A DNA stretch of 39,795 nucleotides, from positions 1-39,795 of the forward strand of contig JADHXD010000031.1 of assembly GCA_016783145.1 (NCBI GenBank), read 5' to 3'. The position numbers and the translations under genes were made by a program. This DNA comes from Anaerolineae bacterium (GTDB lineage: Bacteria > Chloroflexota > Anaerolineae > JAFGEY01). How positions within the stretch are numbered: the stretch's first letter is position 1; every line of letters starts with the position of its first letter. The notes under the pieces were generated by a model that was not told the origin of the DNA, searched no databases, and worked only from the letters and a program-made list of their open reading frames with translations. Shown in pieces: positions 26,172 to 34,328 of the stretch.

Positions 26172-27265
26172 ACATTGAACCGAAAGTGGATCACATCTCC
26201 GTCCTGTACGACATAGTCCCGTCCTTCAATGCGCAGCCTACCGTGATCCCTGACGGCGGCAAAAGACCCCGCACTCTCTAGGTCCTCGAAAGCCACAACT
26301 TCTGCTCGAATGAACCCTTTTTCCATATCAGAGTGGACCTTCCCGGCGGCCTTTACCGCAGGGGTCCCTGCCGGGAGCGCCCACGCCTGAACAGTCTTGG
26401 TCCCTGTGGCAGTGAAGAACGTGATCAGGTTCAGGATACGGTAGCCCGCAAGCACCAGTCTCTGCAGTCCAGATTGAGCAAGCCCCAGCTCGGCCAAATA
26501 GGCCGCAGCCTCTTCGGGAGGCCATTCCTGAAGTTCCATCTCGGTCTGGGCGCAGAGCACCACGGCTTCGACGCCCTCTGCTTCTGCCAGTCCGCAGACT
26601 CGAGCGGCAAGCTCTGCTCCATCCGGGAGGTCCCCTTCACCGACATTCGCGACGTACAGATAGGGCTTGACTGTAAGCAGGGCCATGCTGCAGAGCCACT
26701 CGCGCTCTGTCTCCGTCACGGGCAGCGAACGGGCCCTATTCCCAGCGTCCAAGTGGCTGCGGAGCCGAATCAACCATTCCTGCTCAGCGACAAAGTCACG
26801 GGGCCGAGCTTTGGCCGAATCCTGCACTTTGGCCACGCGCCGATCTACCACTTCTACATCGGCCAGGATCAGCTCTGTCCACGCCGTCTCCACATCGGCA
26901 ATTGGATCGAGGTTGGCGTCTATATGCGCCACGTTTTCGTCCTCAAAGCAGCGGACCACCATGGCGATAGCATCGACGTCACGGATGTGGCCCAGGAACT
27001 GATTGCCCAGCCCTTCGCCTTGATGAGCACCCCGGACCAGCCCGGCGATGTCAACAAAACGGACGGTGCTCGGCACGGTCTTCTGAGGATGGACGAGCAG
27101 GGCGACATAGTCAAGTCTGGCGTCCTGCAGAGGGACTACCCCTACGTTCGGGTCGATGGTCGTGAAAGGATAGCTAGCGACCTCTGCCCCCGCATTGGTT
27201 AGGGCATTGAACAGAGTGGATTTGCCCACGTTGGGCAAGCCAACGATCCCGATTTCCAGACTCAT
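26168..27265 (-). CDS. ychF: Redox-responsive ATPase YchF (Obg-like OLA1 family)
   Basis: P-loop ATPase of the Obg class that binds ribosomes and influences stress responses. The product is 365 aa, the standard length. The G1 motif is GLPNVGKST (residues 8-16), G3 is DIAGLVRGAHQGEGLGNQF, and the position normally read as NKxD has the family-typical ANVGEGDL. The C-terminal TGS domain includes FTATGTKTVQAWALP and DVIHFRFNV. GGAGGTGA is placed just before the ATG, an unusually complete ribosome-binding site. It is the third gene of the phosphofructokinase operon and follows an intercistronic hairpin. Confidence 0.96.
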   Translation of the reverse strand: MSLEIGIVGLPNVGKSTLFNALTNAGAEVASYPFTTIDPNVGVVPLQDARLDYVALLVHPQKTVPSTVRFVDIAGLVRGAHQGEGLGNQFLGHIRDVDAIAMVVRCFEDENVAHIDANLDPIADVETAWTELILADVEVVDRRVAKVQDSAKARPRDFVAEQEWLIRLRSHLDAGNRARSLPVTETEREWLCSMALLTVKPYLYVANVGEGDLPDGAELAARVCGLAEAEGVEAVVLCAQTEMELQEWPPEEAAAYLAELGLAQSGLQRLVLAGYRILNLITFFTATGTKTVQAWALPAGTPAVKAAGKVHSDMEKGFIRAEVVAFEDLESAGSFAAVRDHGRLRIEGRDYVVQDGDVIHFRFNV

Positions 27266-27280
27266 CGTTCACCTCCGCTC

Positions 27281-27322
27281 CGTTGCGGGTGGCAGGTAGC
27301 CCATCAGGTGCCACCCGCAACG
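27281..27322 (-). promoter_or_regulatory. 14-bp intercistronic hairpin between wecA-like gene and ychF
   Basis: CGTTGCGGGTGGCA (27281-27294) and TGCCACCCGCAACG (27309-27322) are perfect complements with a 14-nt loop. On the minus strand one arm encodes the last codons of the transferase, the loop holds its stop, and the other arm ends about seven bases before the ychF ribosome-binding site. No T-run follows, so it is more likely an mRNA stabiliser or translational coupler than a terminator. Confidence 0.7.
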
Positions 27323-28368
27323 CTGGCTTTGCCCGTTCGCAGCTTCTTATCCAGCCTCCACTCAAGCCGCCAAAGCGCATAGCACGCGATCAGAAAGACC
27401 ATGAACCCTACCGCGTAGCCTTCCACCAGGTTGGCCTGCATCACAAACACCGCGATCATTCCTACCGCCCCACCTATCAGGTCCAGTATCAACGTTGCTC
27501 CCAAAGGTCCAAGGCCGAGCCTGGACAGGCGATGGGATGTATGATCCGTTCCTCCCTGGAGCAGTGGAGCCCGCCTGCGGGAGCGAGAGATAAAGACGAG
27601 GGACGTGTCGAACAGAGGCACCCCAAGCACGAACAGAGGGACCATCCAGGTGACAAACGCCGCATTCTCCGGAAAGCGCACCTTGATGCCCAGAATGGAC
27701 AGGATGAAACCCAGAAACAGTGCTCCGGCATCTCCCATAAAGATCTGAGCTCGAGGGAGCGGCAGATTGTAGCGCAGGAAGCCAAGGCTGGCCCCCAAGA
27801 CCGCAGCGCCGAGGGAGGACACCAGGTACTGACCGTTCATCGCGGCAATGAGCATAAAGAACGCGGCCGCCACCGTCGAGACACCGGCGGCGACCCCATC
27901 CATGTTGTCGGAAAAGTTCACGGCGTTCGTCACGTACAGCACCCAGGCCACGGTCAGCGCGATGTTGAGAGGCATGGGAAGGGGCAGACGGATGTAGACG
28001 CCGCTGAGAATAGGCAGGGCCACGGCCGCAAACTGGGGCAAGAGCTTGATCAGTGGCTTGAGCCGCACGCGGTCATCCCACAAACCTACTGCACCCATCA
28101 CTGTGGCCCCGGCCAGGATGCCGGCGAGTTCGTCCAGCCCGCTCCAGCCCTGAAACAGCAGCCAAGCCGCGATTCCGCCCAAGATCAAGGCGGCCGTTGC
28201 CCCGAGGTAGATCGCGACGCCACCCATCTTGGCAGTAGGCTCTGTGTGTGCCCTATCGGCGCGCGGGATGTCGATCAGATCCAGCCTGATCGCAACTCGG
28301 CGTGCCGCTGGTGTGCCGATCATCGCAAAGAACAGTGCCGCAACAAAGACCAGGATGACAGCGCTCAC
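27304..28368 (-). CDS. Undecaprenyl-phosphate sugar-1-phosphate transferase (WecA/TagO/MraY family)
   Basis: Polytopic membrane enzyme, 354 aa with about ten helices, that starts glycan assembly by moving a sugar-1-phosphate (often GlcNAc) from a UDP-sugar to undecaprenyl phosphate. Family motifs are all present: GLWDDR (D98, D99), VNFSDNMDG (151-158), IFMGDAGALFLG (D213) and the cytosolic GGTDHTSHRL histidines. The sequence fits WecA/TagO better than MraY. The GTG start at 28368 overlaps the phosphofructokinase stop in a GTGA and has AAGGAGA upstream. It probably supplies the lipid-linked first sugar for the surface glycans whose genes lie at 30-35 kb. Confidence 0.94.
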   Translation of the reverse strand: MSAVILVFVAALFFAMIGTPAARRVAIRLDLIDIPRADRAHTEPTAKMGGVAIYLGATAALILGGIAAWLLFQGWSGLDELAGILAGATVMGAVGLWDDRVRLKPLIKLLPQFAAVALPILSGVYIRLPLPMPLNIALTVAWVLYVTNAVNFSDNMDGVAAGVSTVAAAFFMLIAAMNGQYLVSSLGAAVLGASLGFLRYNLPLPRAQIFMGDAGALFLGFILSILGIKVRFPENAAFVTWMVPLFVLGVPLFDTSLVFISRSRRRAPLLQGGTDHTSHRLSRLGLGPLGATLILDLIGGAVGMIAVFVMQANLVEGYAVGFMVFLIACYALWRLEWRLDKKLRTGKASVAGGT

Positions 28369-29564
28369 TTGGGTTCTCCTTTCCGGGGCACGGGATAGCG
28401 GGCGAGCCTACCCAGAGGGGGTAACGGAGTGCCGATCAGAGGACGTGCGTAGTCCACAAAGGCAGCAGTGACGTCGCTGCTATCTTTGTCGATGTACTCG
28501 CTCGCCAAACGCCTCTCGTCATTGGCTACCATCGCCAACGGCGCTGTCCCCGTACTGCAAAGGTACGCCGGACCTGCCTGGCGATTCAAAGTGATCATGA
28601 TGTCGCTCTCCCCTTCCACGGCCAACTGTGCGGCGGCACAGCCCACTCGATAGGCCTCGTCAGCGTCTACGTGGGACATGCAGGCCGAGAACGAGCGCTG
28701 CAGGTAGTTCGGCTTGTCCTGGCGCACCTTGAGCCCAAGCTGTGCCTGGATGACCCACGCCAAATAGTCAGATGCTCCACCTTTCATTTTGTGGCCGAAC
28801 GCATCCACCTCTTCCAGGCCCGTATCTGGCACAGCGCCCTCGCTCAACGCGATCACACAGTGGTCGCGCTCGCCGACGATGCGGTCTACCGCCTCGACCA
28901 CGGCCTGGTCGTTCACAGGTCGCTCGGGGACATAGATCAGGTGCGGAGGGTCACTCGGATCCTGCCGGCCCAGCGCCGCAGCAGCGGTCAGCCACCCCGC
29001 GTTGCGTCCCATCACTTCGACGATCTTGACGGGGCTGCTCCGACCCATGGCCTCAGTGTCACGGCCAGAATCGCGCACTGCCAGGGCCACGAAACGTGCC
29101 GCGCTCCCGTAGCCTGGGCAGTGATCGGTGTAAGCGAGGTCGTTGTCCACCGTCTTGGGCACGCCGATCGTGCGCAGCTCGTACCCCATCTCACGGGCTG
29201 CCAAGTGGACCCTGTGGGCCGTGTCCATCGAGTCATTCCCGCCGATGTAGCAGAAGAACCGGATGTTGTGGATGCGCAGGATCTCTACGATCCGGGCATA
29301 GTCCTCCGGTTTGAGCTTGTAGCGCACAGTGCCCAGCGCTGCCGACGGTGTCCGCCGCAAGAGAGCGAGTGTACCCTTGGATTCCCGCGCCAGATCCACA
29401 AAGCTCTCGTTCAGTACGCCAGCGATCCCCCTGAGCATGCCATAGACACCTGTCACCTGGTCATGGGCGAGCGCTTCCTCGATGACGCCGACAAGGCTGT
29501 TGTTGATCACCTGGGTCGGGCCTCCAGACTGGCCGACGACGAGTCTTCCCACGAGTCCAGCCAT
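28365..29564 (-). CDS. Phosphofructokinase, probably pyrophosphate-dependent
   Basis: 399 aa, group II/III phosphofructokinase. The start MAGLVGRLVVGQSGGPTQVINNS is typical. The phosphoryl-donor motif reads GGNDS (108-112) instead of the GGDGS of ATP enzymes, and PKTVDND (136-142, with K137) is the pattern associated with PPi use. MGRNAGWLTAAAAL and the FGHKMKGGASDYLAW region match the same branch. The frame is open upstream to 29660, but ATG 29564 follows AAGAGAAGAGG and begins the conserved sequence. It heads an operon with the WecA-like gene and ychF. Reaction: fructose-6-phosphate to fructose-1,6-bisphosphate, reversible if PPi is used. Confidence 0.92.
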   Translation of the reverse strand: MAGLVGRLVVGQSGGPTQVINNSLVGVIEEALAHDQVTGVYGMLRGIAGVLNESFVDLARESKGTLALLRRTPSAALGTVRYKLKPEDYARIVEILRIHNIRFFCYIGGNDSMDTAHRVHLAAREMGYELRTIGVPKTVDNDLAYTDHCPGYGSAARFVALAVRDSGRDTEAMGRSSPVKIVEVMGRNAGWLTAAAALGRQDPSDPPHLIYVPERPVNDQAVVEAVDRIVGERDHCVIALSEGAVPDTGLEEVDAFGHKMKGGASDYLAWVIQAQLGLKVRQDKPNYLQRSFSACMSHVDADEAYRVGCAAAQLAVEGESDIMITLNRQAGPAYLCSTGTAPLAMVANDERRLASEYIDKDSSDVTAAFVDYARPLIGTPLPPLGRLARYPVPRKGEPK

Positions 29565-29580
29565 CCTCTTCTCTTCCCTT

Positions 29581-29867
29581 CTAGCATCACCTTTGACCGC
29601 GAATTGGATAATCGCACATCTGAAAATCTGGCGCAACGAACGAACTCCGAACCCGGACATACGGCTTCCTCAAGCATCATAAGCGATCTATCTGCATAGA
29701 TGCCGGTACTTGTCTCGTGAGGTGGCTTACCCTCAGCATAACGGCAGTCACTCAAGAAATGAACACTAAGTGCTATAGTGTTACGTAGAATTACCATTAA
29801 GGAGCAGAGCACGAAGGCCGGAGTTTCAACTATGCAATTTCTGCCAAACGTACAAAGGTGATGCTAG
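29581..29867. mobile_element. Inverted-repeat-bounded low-GC block, possible MITE remnant
   Basis: CTAGCATCACCTTTG (29581-29595) and its exact complement CAAAGGTGATGCTAG (29853-29867) bound a 287-bp block with visibly lower GC than the genes around it. If the 11 bp CATCACCTTTG are the ends, the outer CTAG would be a 4-bp target duplication, although CTAG is its own complement and cannot prove it. A second inverted repeat AACACTA/TAGTGTT sits inside at 29762-29782. No transposase gene is present. The block ends 17 bp before the phosphofructokinase ATG, so it contributes its leader and probably its promoter. Confidence 0.45.
29762..29782. repeat. Small inverted repeat, operator-like
   Basis: AACACTA (29762-29768) and TAGTGTT (29776-29782) with a 7-bp spacer, about 200 bp upstream of the phosphofructokinase operon. 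It could be an operator or part of the inverted-repeat block; nothing shows which. Confidence 0.35.
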
Positions 29868-30008
29868 CTGAGAGTCCTATCGAGGTGCCTGTGAAAGCGA
29901 ACTGGTACCTCGTTTCATTCTACCCGCAAGGACTCATTGTGTCAATCGGAGAATGCTGCAGAGGCGAGCCTGCACCCGGAGGCAGAGCAGGTGCCACGCA
30001 CAGGTATG

Positions 30009-31403
30009 CTATGCCAGAGGAGCGGGCTTGAGTGTCCACGCCTGGAGCCTCCCCACCTGCAGCAGGGGATCCGCGTTAAAGCCTGGAGGGAATATCGTCC
30101 ATCCCCAGGGAACGTGTTCGGGGACAAACCGTGCCTGCGCCATACAGCTCTTCACGATTGGCGCGCTCTGCTGATCTCCCTCAAGCCAGCGCGGAAGCGC
30201 TGCCCCGACTGTCGTGATAAAGTCGGCCGGCGAGAGCCAGTCCCGCCCCACCTGGACCTGGGAAGGCATCTGTCCGGTCATGTCGATGTGGGCCGACTCG
30301 TACAGGCATGTTCCATAGATGTCGTCCAGCGACAGGCGGTCAGACACTGACCTCGTGGCAGGCGCTTCAGTCGGGCCGTCAAAGTACCGGAAGGGAAGGT
30401 TTCGCGGCCACCTGTCATCTCGAACCCGTGCGGCCAGGAGCTCCACGCCCAGGCCAAATACCTCTGCAGGAGACAGCCATACGCCACCACAAAGCTGATG
30501 TGTGATTCCTCCCGCCATTGCAGCACAGGCCTGCGCGATCTCTTGGGGTGTGAATGTCCGCCCTCTTGCCAGGTCACGGTACAGCGATGGTGCCTGGGAA
30601 GCAGTGACGAGCTCCACGTCAGGCAGCGAAGCGAGGGTCCCCACAAAGCGGTCCATGGCGAGATAGCGCTCCTCGCTCTCGCCTTGATCAAGCAGCGGAG
30701 CGGGCCGCCACTTGCTGCGAGGAGTGTCTGTGCCGTGACCGTAATTGGTGGCATCCCAGAACTCCTGGGTCACGAACTCGCACTCGTGCGCGTAGAGGCT
30801 GATCTCCCCGCCGGTATGCCTGAGACGGTCCACCGTGTTTACGACGCTAGCCAGCCTTCGCTCCACTTCGCCGGCTCCCCCGCTGATGCCGATGTGTGCG
30901 ATGTGATCCAGTCCGAGCATGTCCAGCACATCGCAGTATCGATGAGGACGCCCGTTGAGTCCGACCCAAGGACCAGCGTCCAGGTAGACGGGAATGCCCC
31001 ACTGTCGGAGCGCCGGGTACACGTGTGGAGCCCACGATCCGCCAGGCTGGCCGTAGCAGGATGGCGTGCGCCGGAATACCCGCTTCAGTGTATCGAGTCC
31101 CGCTTCCTCTCGATGGATGAACTCTGCGATGCCGCTCTGCCAGTCGCAGTCGAGCAGGTATTCGGGGATGCTGGGCGGCTTGCTGTGAAAGTCAGTGTGG
31201 TAGCCTACATCGTGGGAGCGCAGTTTGGTCAAGATGTCGTGATGACCACGACGCTCCAGCCCACGCACTTTTTCGCCAACCAGTTTAAAGGTCGCCTTGA
31301 GGCCGTGTCGATCAAAGATGTCTACCAGGCGGCCCAGTGCTACATCACTCTGCGGAGTGACATAGTCCTCAACGTCGAACCACATAAAGACGTGCACTGA
31401 CAT
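30009..31403 (-). CDS. Polysaccharide deacetylase-like protein with C-terminal triple repeat
   Basis: 464 aa, no signal peptide. The N-terminal NodB-like domain (about 1-275) has the metal triad Asp/His/His: FDVEDY (D10 or D13), H69 and H73 in YHTDFHS. CYGQPGGSWAP (116-126) and YAHECEF near 204 complete the fold. The C-terminal 180 residues carry three related units of 45-50 residues at about 283-326, 358-405 and 412-460. They share a helix with Ala/Cys, a short turn and VGRDWLSPADF or WTIFPPGF followed by a leucine-rich helix; they resemble pseudomurein-binding-type repeats. GGAGG lies six bases before the ATG. Last gene of the GDP-sugar operon, 57 bp after the glycosyltransferase. Likely deacetylates or binds a cell-surface glycan precursor. 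Confidence 0.82.
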   Translation of the reverse strand: MSVHVFMWFDVEDYVTPQSDVALGRLVDIFDRHGLKATFKLVGEKVRGLERRGHHDILTKLRSHDVGYHTDFHSKPPSIPEYLLDCDWQSGIAEFIHREEAGLDTLKRVFRRTPSCYGQPGGSWAPHVYPALRQWGIPVYLDAGPWVGLNGRPHRYCDVLDMLGLDHIAHIGISGGAGEVERRLASVVNTVDRLRHTGGEISLYAHECEFVTQEFWDATNYGHGTDTPRSKWRPAPLLDQGESEERYLAMDRFVGTLASLPDVELVTASQAPSLYRDLARGRTFTPQEIAQACAAMAGGITHQLCGGVWLSPAEVFGLGVELLAARVRDDRWPRNLPFRYFDGPTEAPATRSVSDRLSLDDIYGTCLYESAHIDMTGQMPSQVQVGRDWLSPADFITTVGAALPRWLEGDQQSAPIVKSCMAQARFVPEHVPWGWTIFPPGFNADPLLQVGRLQAWTLKPAPLA

Positions 31404-31460
31404 CCGAGTCCTCCACGTGAGCCAAGCAGCATCCGATGAGTCTGGGCAGGCCGGTATGCT

Positions 31461-32489
31461 CTAGATATCAAACCTTGAAAGCAGGACCTGTCTGTAGGCA
31501 TGCATTCGCTGGCGACGTAGAGCTCGGCTGTGCCCAGCACACCACTTGAGTGCCTCGACCGTCCACTCGTACGCATAGTTCAGCAACAGCCAACAACGAA
31601 CGGCTTCAGATGCCAGACGTCCGTGGTGCTTGCGAAAGTAGAGCACCTTGCTCCGCCCGAAGCGAATATGCGTCAGGGCCACGACCTGCTCACTGCTCTT
31701 TCCCTCATAGTGCACGACCCGAGCTGCGGGCAGGTACAGGACCTTCCAACCGGCGTGCTGCATCCGCTTCTGCCAGTCGAGCTCCTCCGAGTACATAAAG
31801 AACGCATCGTCGAGCAACCCGATCTGTTCGATCGCCGACCAGCGGACCAGCAAGCAGGACCCGGTCACCCAATCGACCTCCACGGGGATGTCGTCGGGGA
31901 GATCCAGCGTGTAGTAGCGCTGCAACACTGGGTGATTGGGAAACCACTTCTGCAGGAATGTGCTCTCGATGACGGCTGTACCCAGTGACGGAAAACGGCG
32001 CCGCGAGGACTGCACACTGCCATCGGGCCAGAGGAGTTGCGGCCCAACAACAGCTACCTCGGGGTGGTGATCCAAGTGGGAGACCATCGCGCTCAGCGCT
32101 TCGCCCACAACTTTGGTGTCCGGGTTGAGCAAGAGTACATACCTTCCTCGGCTTTCCTGCATGCCGGTGTTGTTTCCCCCCGTGTATCCCAGGTTGCGCT
32201 CGCTGGCGTGTAGGCGCACGCCGGGGAACTCACTGCGAACCATGGACACACTCTCATCCGAGGAGTGTGAGTCGACGACGATCACCTCGAAGCTCAGCGG
32301 CTGTCCATCCACAAGCTGCCCGCGCCACGTGCCCTGCTCGTGTTCGCTCAGACTTGCCGTACGCAGGATCGAGTGCAGGCAACGGCGAAGCAGATCGCAC
32401 ACATTCCAGCTCACGATAATGATCGACAGATCGATCGGTCGGCCGACGGAACTCTGTGGCTGCAGGGAGGTTCCAGCTTTTGTCGGCAT
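31461..32489 (-). CDS. Glycosyltransferase family 2 (rhamnosyltransferase-like)
   Basis: 342 aa GT-A enzyme. LSIIIVSWNVCDLL (21-34) begins the nucleotide-binding fold. EVIVVDSHSSDESV, NLGYTGGNNTGM and LLLNPDTKV (Asn-Pro-Asp in place of the DxD) follow, and FFMYSEELDWQKRM holds the acceptor-site Glu/Asp. VTGSCLLVRW is the usual link between donor and acceptor halves. This pattern matches inverting rhamnosyl- or related transferases. The ATG at 32489 has AGGAAGG upstream; the frame is open to 32657 through tatD and the longer form is unlikely. It starts 2 bp after the tatD stop, so it is translationally coupled. GDP-deoxymannose from the upstream genes is the probable donor. Confidence 0.92.
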   Translation of the reverse strand: MPTKAGTSLQPQSSVGRPIDLSIIIVSWNVCDLLRRCLHSILRTASLSEHEQGTWRGQLVDGQPLSFEVIVVDSHSSDESVSMVRSEFPGVRLHASERNLGYTGGNNTGMQESRGRYVLLLNPDTKVVGEALSAMVSHLDHHPEVAVVGPQLLWPDGSVQSSRRRFPSLGTAVIESTFLQKWFPNHPVLQRYYTLDLPDDIPVEVDWVTGSCLLVRWSAIEQIGLLDDAFFMYSEELDWQKRMQHAGWKVLYLPAARVVHYEGKSSEQVVALTHIRFGRSKVLYFRKHHGRLASEAVRCWLLLNYAYEWTVEALKWCAGHSRALRRQRMHAYRQVLLSRFDI

Positions 32490-32491
32490 TG

Positions 32492-33343
32492 TCACCTTCC
32501 TGGAAGGCGGAACACGCGGCAAGCACTCGATGTAGTCACTCGAGCCACTTCCTGTGGGGCAATCGCTTTGATCTGCGCTACCTTTAGCGCAATCTCGGGC
32601 AAGAATGCCGGCTCGTTGCGACGACCTCGCAGGGACTGGGGAGCCAGGTAAGGGCAATCCGTCTCTAGCAGCAGGCGTTCAAGGGGTACTCGAGCGATGA
32701 CCGACTGAAGGGCCTTGGCAGCGGGATAGGTAACCGGCCCATCTACGCCAATGTAAAAGCCGAGCTCGAGAATCGACTCGGCCGTGCGCACATCGCCAGA
32801 AAAACAGTGCAGGACACCGGGGGAACGGATGACCGGGTCACCCTCCCGGCGTCCGGACAGCCAGGCCTGAAGGGTCTTGAGCGCTTCGTCATAGGCGCCC
32901 GTCTCTCCCCCCTTGTCACGGATGTGAACCACCACCGGCTTGCCTACCTCCGCAGCCAGGTCAAGTTGAGCCTCAAAGGCTGCCCGCTGCGCATCCCTGG
33001 GGCACCAATCCCGATAGAAGTCAAGCCCAATCTCGCCGACGGCAACAACGCGAGGATGGGAAGCCAGATCTCGCACTTTGCTGAGTGCGGAGGGACTGGC
33101 CTTCTGAGCATCATGCGGGTGAATGCCCACCGTAGCGAACACGCTGGGGTGGCGCTCAGACAGCGCGATCGCAGACCGCGTAGAGGGTAGGTCAGCACCG
33201 ACGGTGATGATCTGCGCAACGCCCGCCTGGAGGGCGCGCCGGACAACGTCGTCCCGGTCGGCGCCGAACTTGACATCGTCAAGATGCGCGTGTGTATCAA
33301 CCAGGTACGCCCAAGTCTCACTATCTGCCGTGCCAGAGGCCAT
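32492..33343 (-). CDS. tatD: TatD-family metal-dependent hydrolase (DNase)
   Basis: 283 aa amidohydrolase-fold nuclease linked to DNA repair and RNA or DNA end processing. Metal ligands are visible: HxH at H18 and H20 (VDTHAHLDD), Glu in VAVGEIGLDF, His in VVVHIRD and in LHCFSG, and Asp in LETDCPYLAP. The length is slightly above the usual 260. It lies inside a surface-sugar operon, 2 bp after the gmd stop and 2 bp before the glycosyltransferase, with which it has no known biochemical link; its neighbours may simply carry it along. Confidence 0.95.
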   Translation of the reverse strand: MASGTADSETWAYLVDTHAHLDDVKFGADRDDVVRRALQAGVAQIITVGADLPSTRSAIALSERHPSVFATVGIHPHDAQKASPSALSKVRDLASHPRVVAVGEIGLDFYRDWCPRDAQRAAFEAQLDLAAEVGKPVVVHIRDKGGETGAYDEALKTLQAWLSGRREGDPVIRSPGVLHCFSGDVRTAESILELGFYIGVDGPVTYPAAKALQSVIARVPLERLLLETDCPYLAPQSLRGRRNEPAFLPEIALKVAQIKAIAPQEVARVTTSSACRVFRLPGR

Positions 33344-33345
33344 GG

Positions 33346-34317
33346 CTACAGCCCGTGCTCGCGTTGGAGCAGCTCGACATCGGCAGTCACCATCGTTTGT
33401 ATGAGACCTGCAAAGTCGACCTGAGGCTCCCAGCCGAGTACCGCCTTGGCCTTGGCTGGATCACTGACCAGCAGATCCACTTCTGCAGGGCGATAGAACT
33501 TGGGATCGATCACCACGTACTCGGACCAATCCAGGTCAAGGCAAGAGAAGGCGACCTCACAGAGCTCTCGCACGGCGTGTGTGGCACCGGTGCCCACCAC
33601 ATAGTCATCGGGACTGTCTTGCTGCAGCATCAACCACATTGCGTGCACATAGTCTCCCGCGAAACCCCAATCGCGGCGCGAATCGAGATTCCCGAGGTGG
33701 ATGTCGTGGGCCAAGCCAAGCTTGATCTTGGCTGCACCGTGGGTGACCTTGCGCGTGACAAACTCCAGCCCTCGACGGGGGCTTTCGTGGTTGAATAGGA
33801 TGCCTGAGCAGGCGAAAAGGTCGTAGCTCTCGCGATAGTTTACCGTGATCCAGTGACCGTATACCTTGGCCACGCCATAGGGTGAGCGCGGGTAGAAAGG
33901 AGTGTGCTCGTTCTGAGGCGACTCCCGGACCTTCCCAAACATCTCGCTGCTCGAGGCCTGGTAGAAGCGGATCCCGGGACTGGCGGTCCGGATTGCCTCC
34001 AACACGCGCGTTACCCCAAGCGCGGTGGCCTCGCCGGTGAAAACCGGCTGTCGCCACGAAGTAGGCACAAAGGATTGCGCCGCCAGGTTGTACACCTCCT
34101 CAGGCCTGTACTCGCGTAGCGCATCCACCAGGGACATCTGATCCAACAGGTCGCCGGGGACAAGCGTGACCTTGTCCTGGATGTGCTCGATACGCTGAAA
34201 GTTGACCGTGCTGCTGCGGCGGACCATGCCGATGACGCGGTATCCTTTGCCAAGCAGGAATTCGGCAAGGTACGACCCGTCCTGTCCGGTGATGCCAGTG
34301 ATCAGTGCCGTAGGCAT
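33346..34317 (-). CDS. gmd: GDP-mannose 4,6-dehydratase
   Basis: Converts GDP-D-mannose to GDP-4-keto-6-deoxymannose, the first step to GDP-fucose or GDP-D-rhamnose. The product is 323 aa, an SDR-fold enzyme. The NAD(P)-binding motif is [10 protein letters not shown] (8-17) and RRSST follows. The catalytic S-E pair is in ASSSEMFG (121-128), and YxxxK is YGVAK (147-151). [15 protein letters not shown] and the RPAEVD loop are Gmd-specific. The ATG at 34317 has GAGGAG seven bases upstream, overlapping the end of the reductase gene. Co-transcribed with rmd. Confidence 0.96.
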   Translation of the reverse strand: MPTALITGITGQDGSYLAEFLLGKGYRVIGMVRRSSTVNFQRIEHIQDKVTLVPGDLLDQMSLVDALREYRPEEVYNLAAQSFVPTSWRQPVFTGEATALGVTRVLEAIRTASPGIRFYQASSSEMFGKVRESPQNEHTPFYPRSPYGVAKVYGHWITVNYRESYDLFACSGILFNHESPRRGLEFVTRKVTHGAAKIKLGLAHDIHLGNLDSRRDWGFAGDYVHAMWLMLQQDSPDDYVVGTGATHAVRELCEVAFSCLDLDWSEYVVIDPKFYRPAEVDLLVSDPAKAKAVLGWEPQVDFAGLIQTMVTADVELLQREHGL

Positions 34318-34328
34318 AACACTGCTCC

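Noticed and set aside
29861..30031. Small plus-strand frame of 56 codons
   Set aside because: AAAGG is only two bases from the ATG, codon usage is not convincing and it runs into the end of the deacetylase gene on the other strand.
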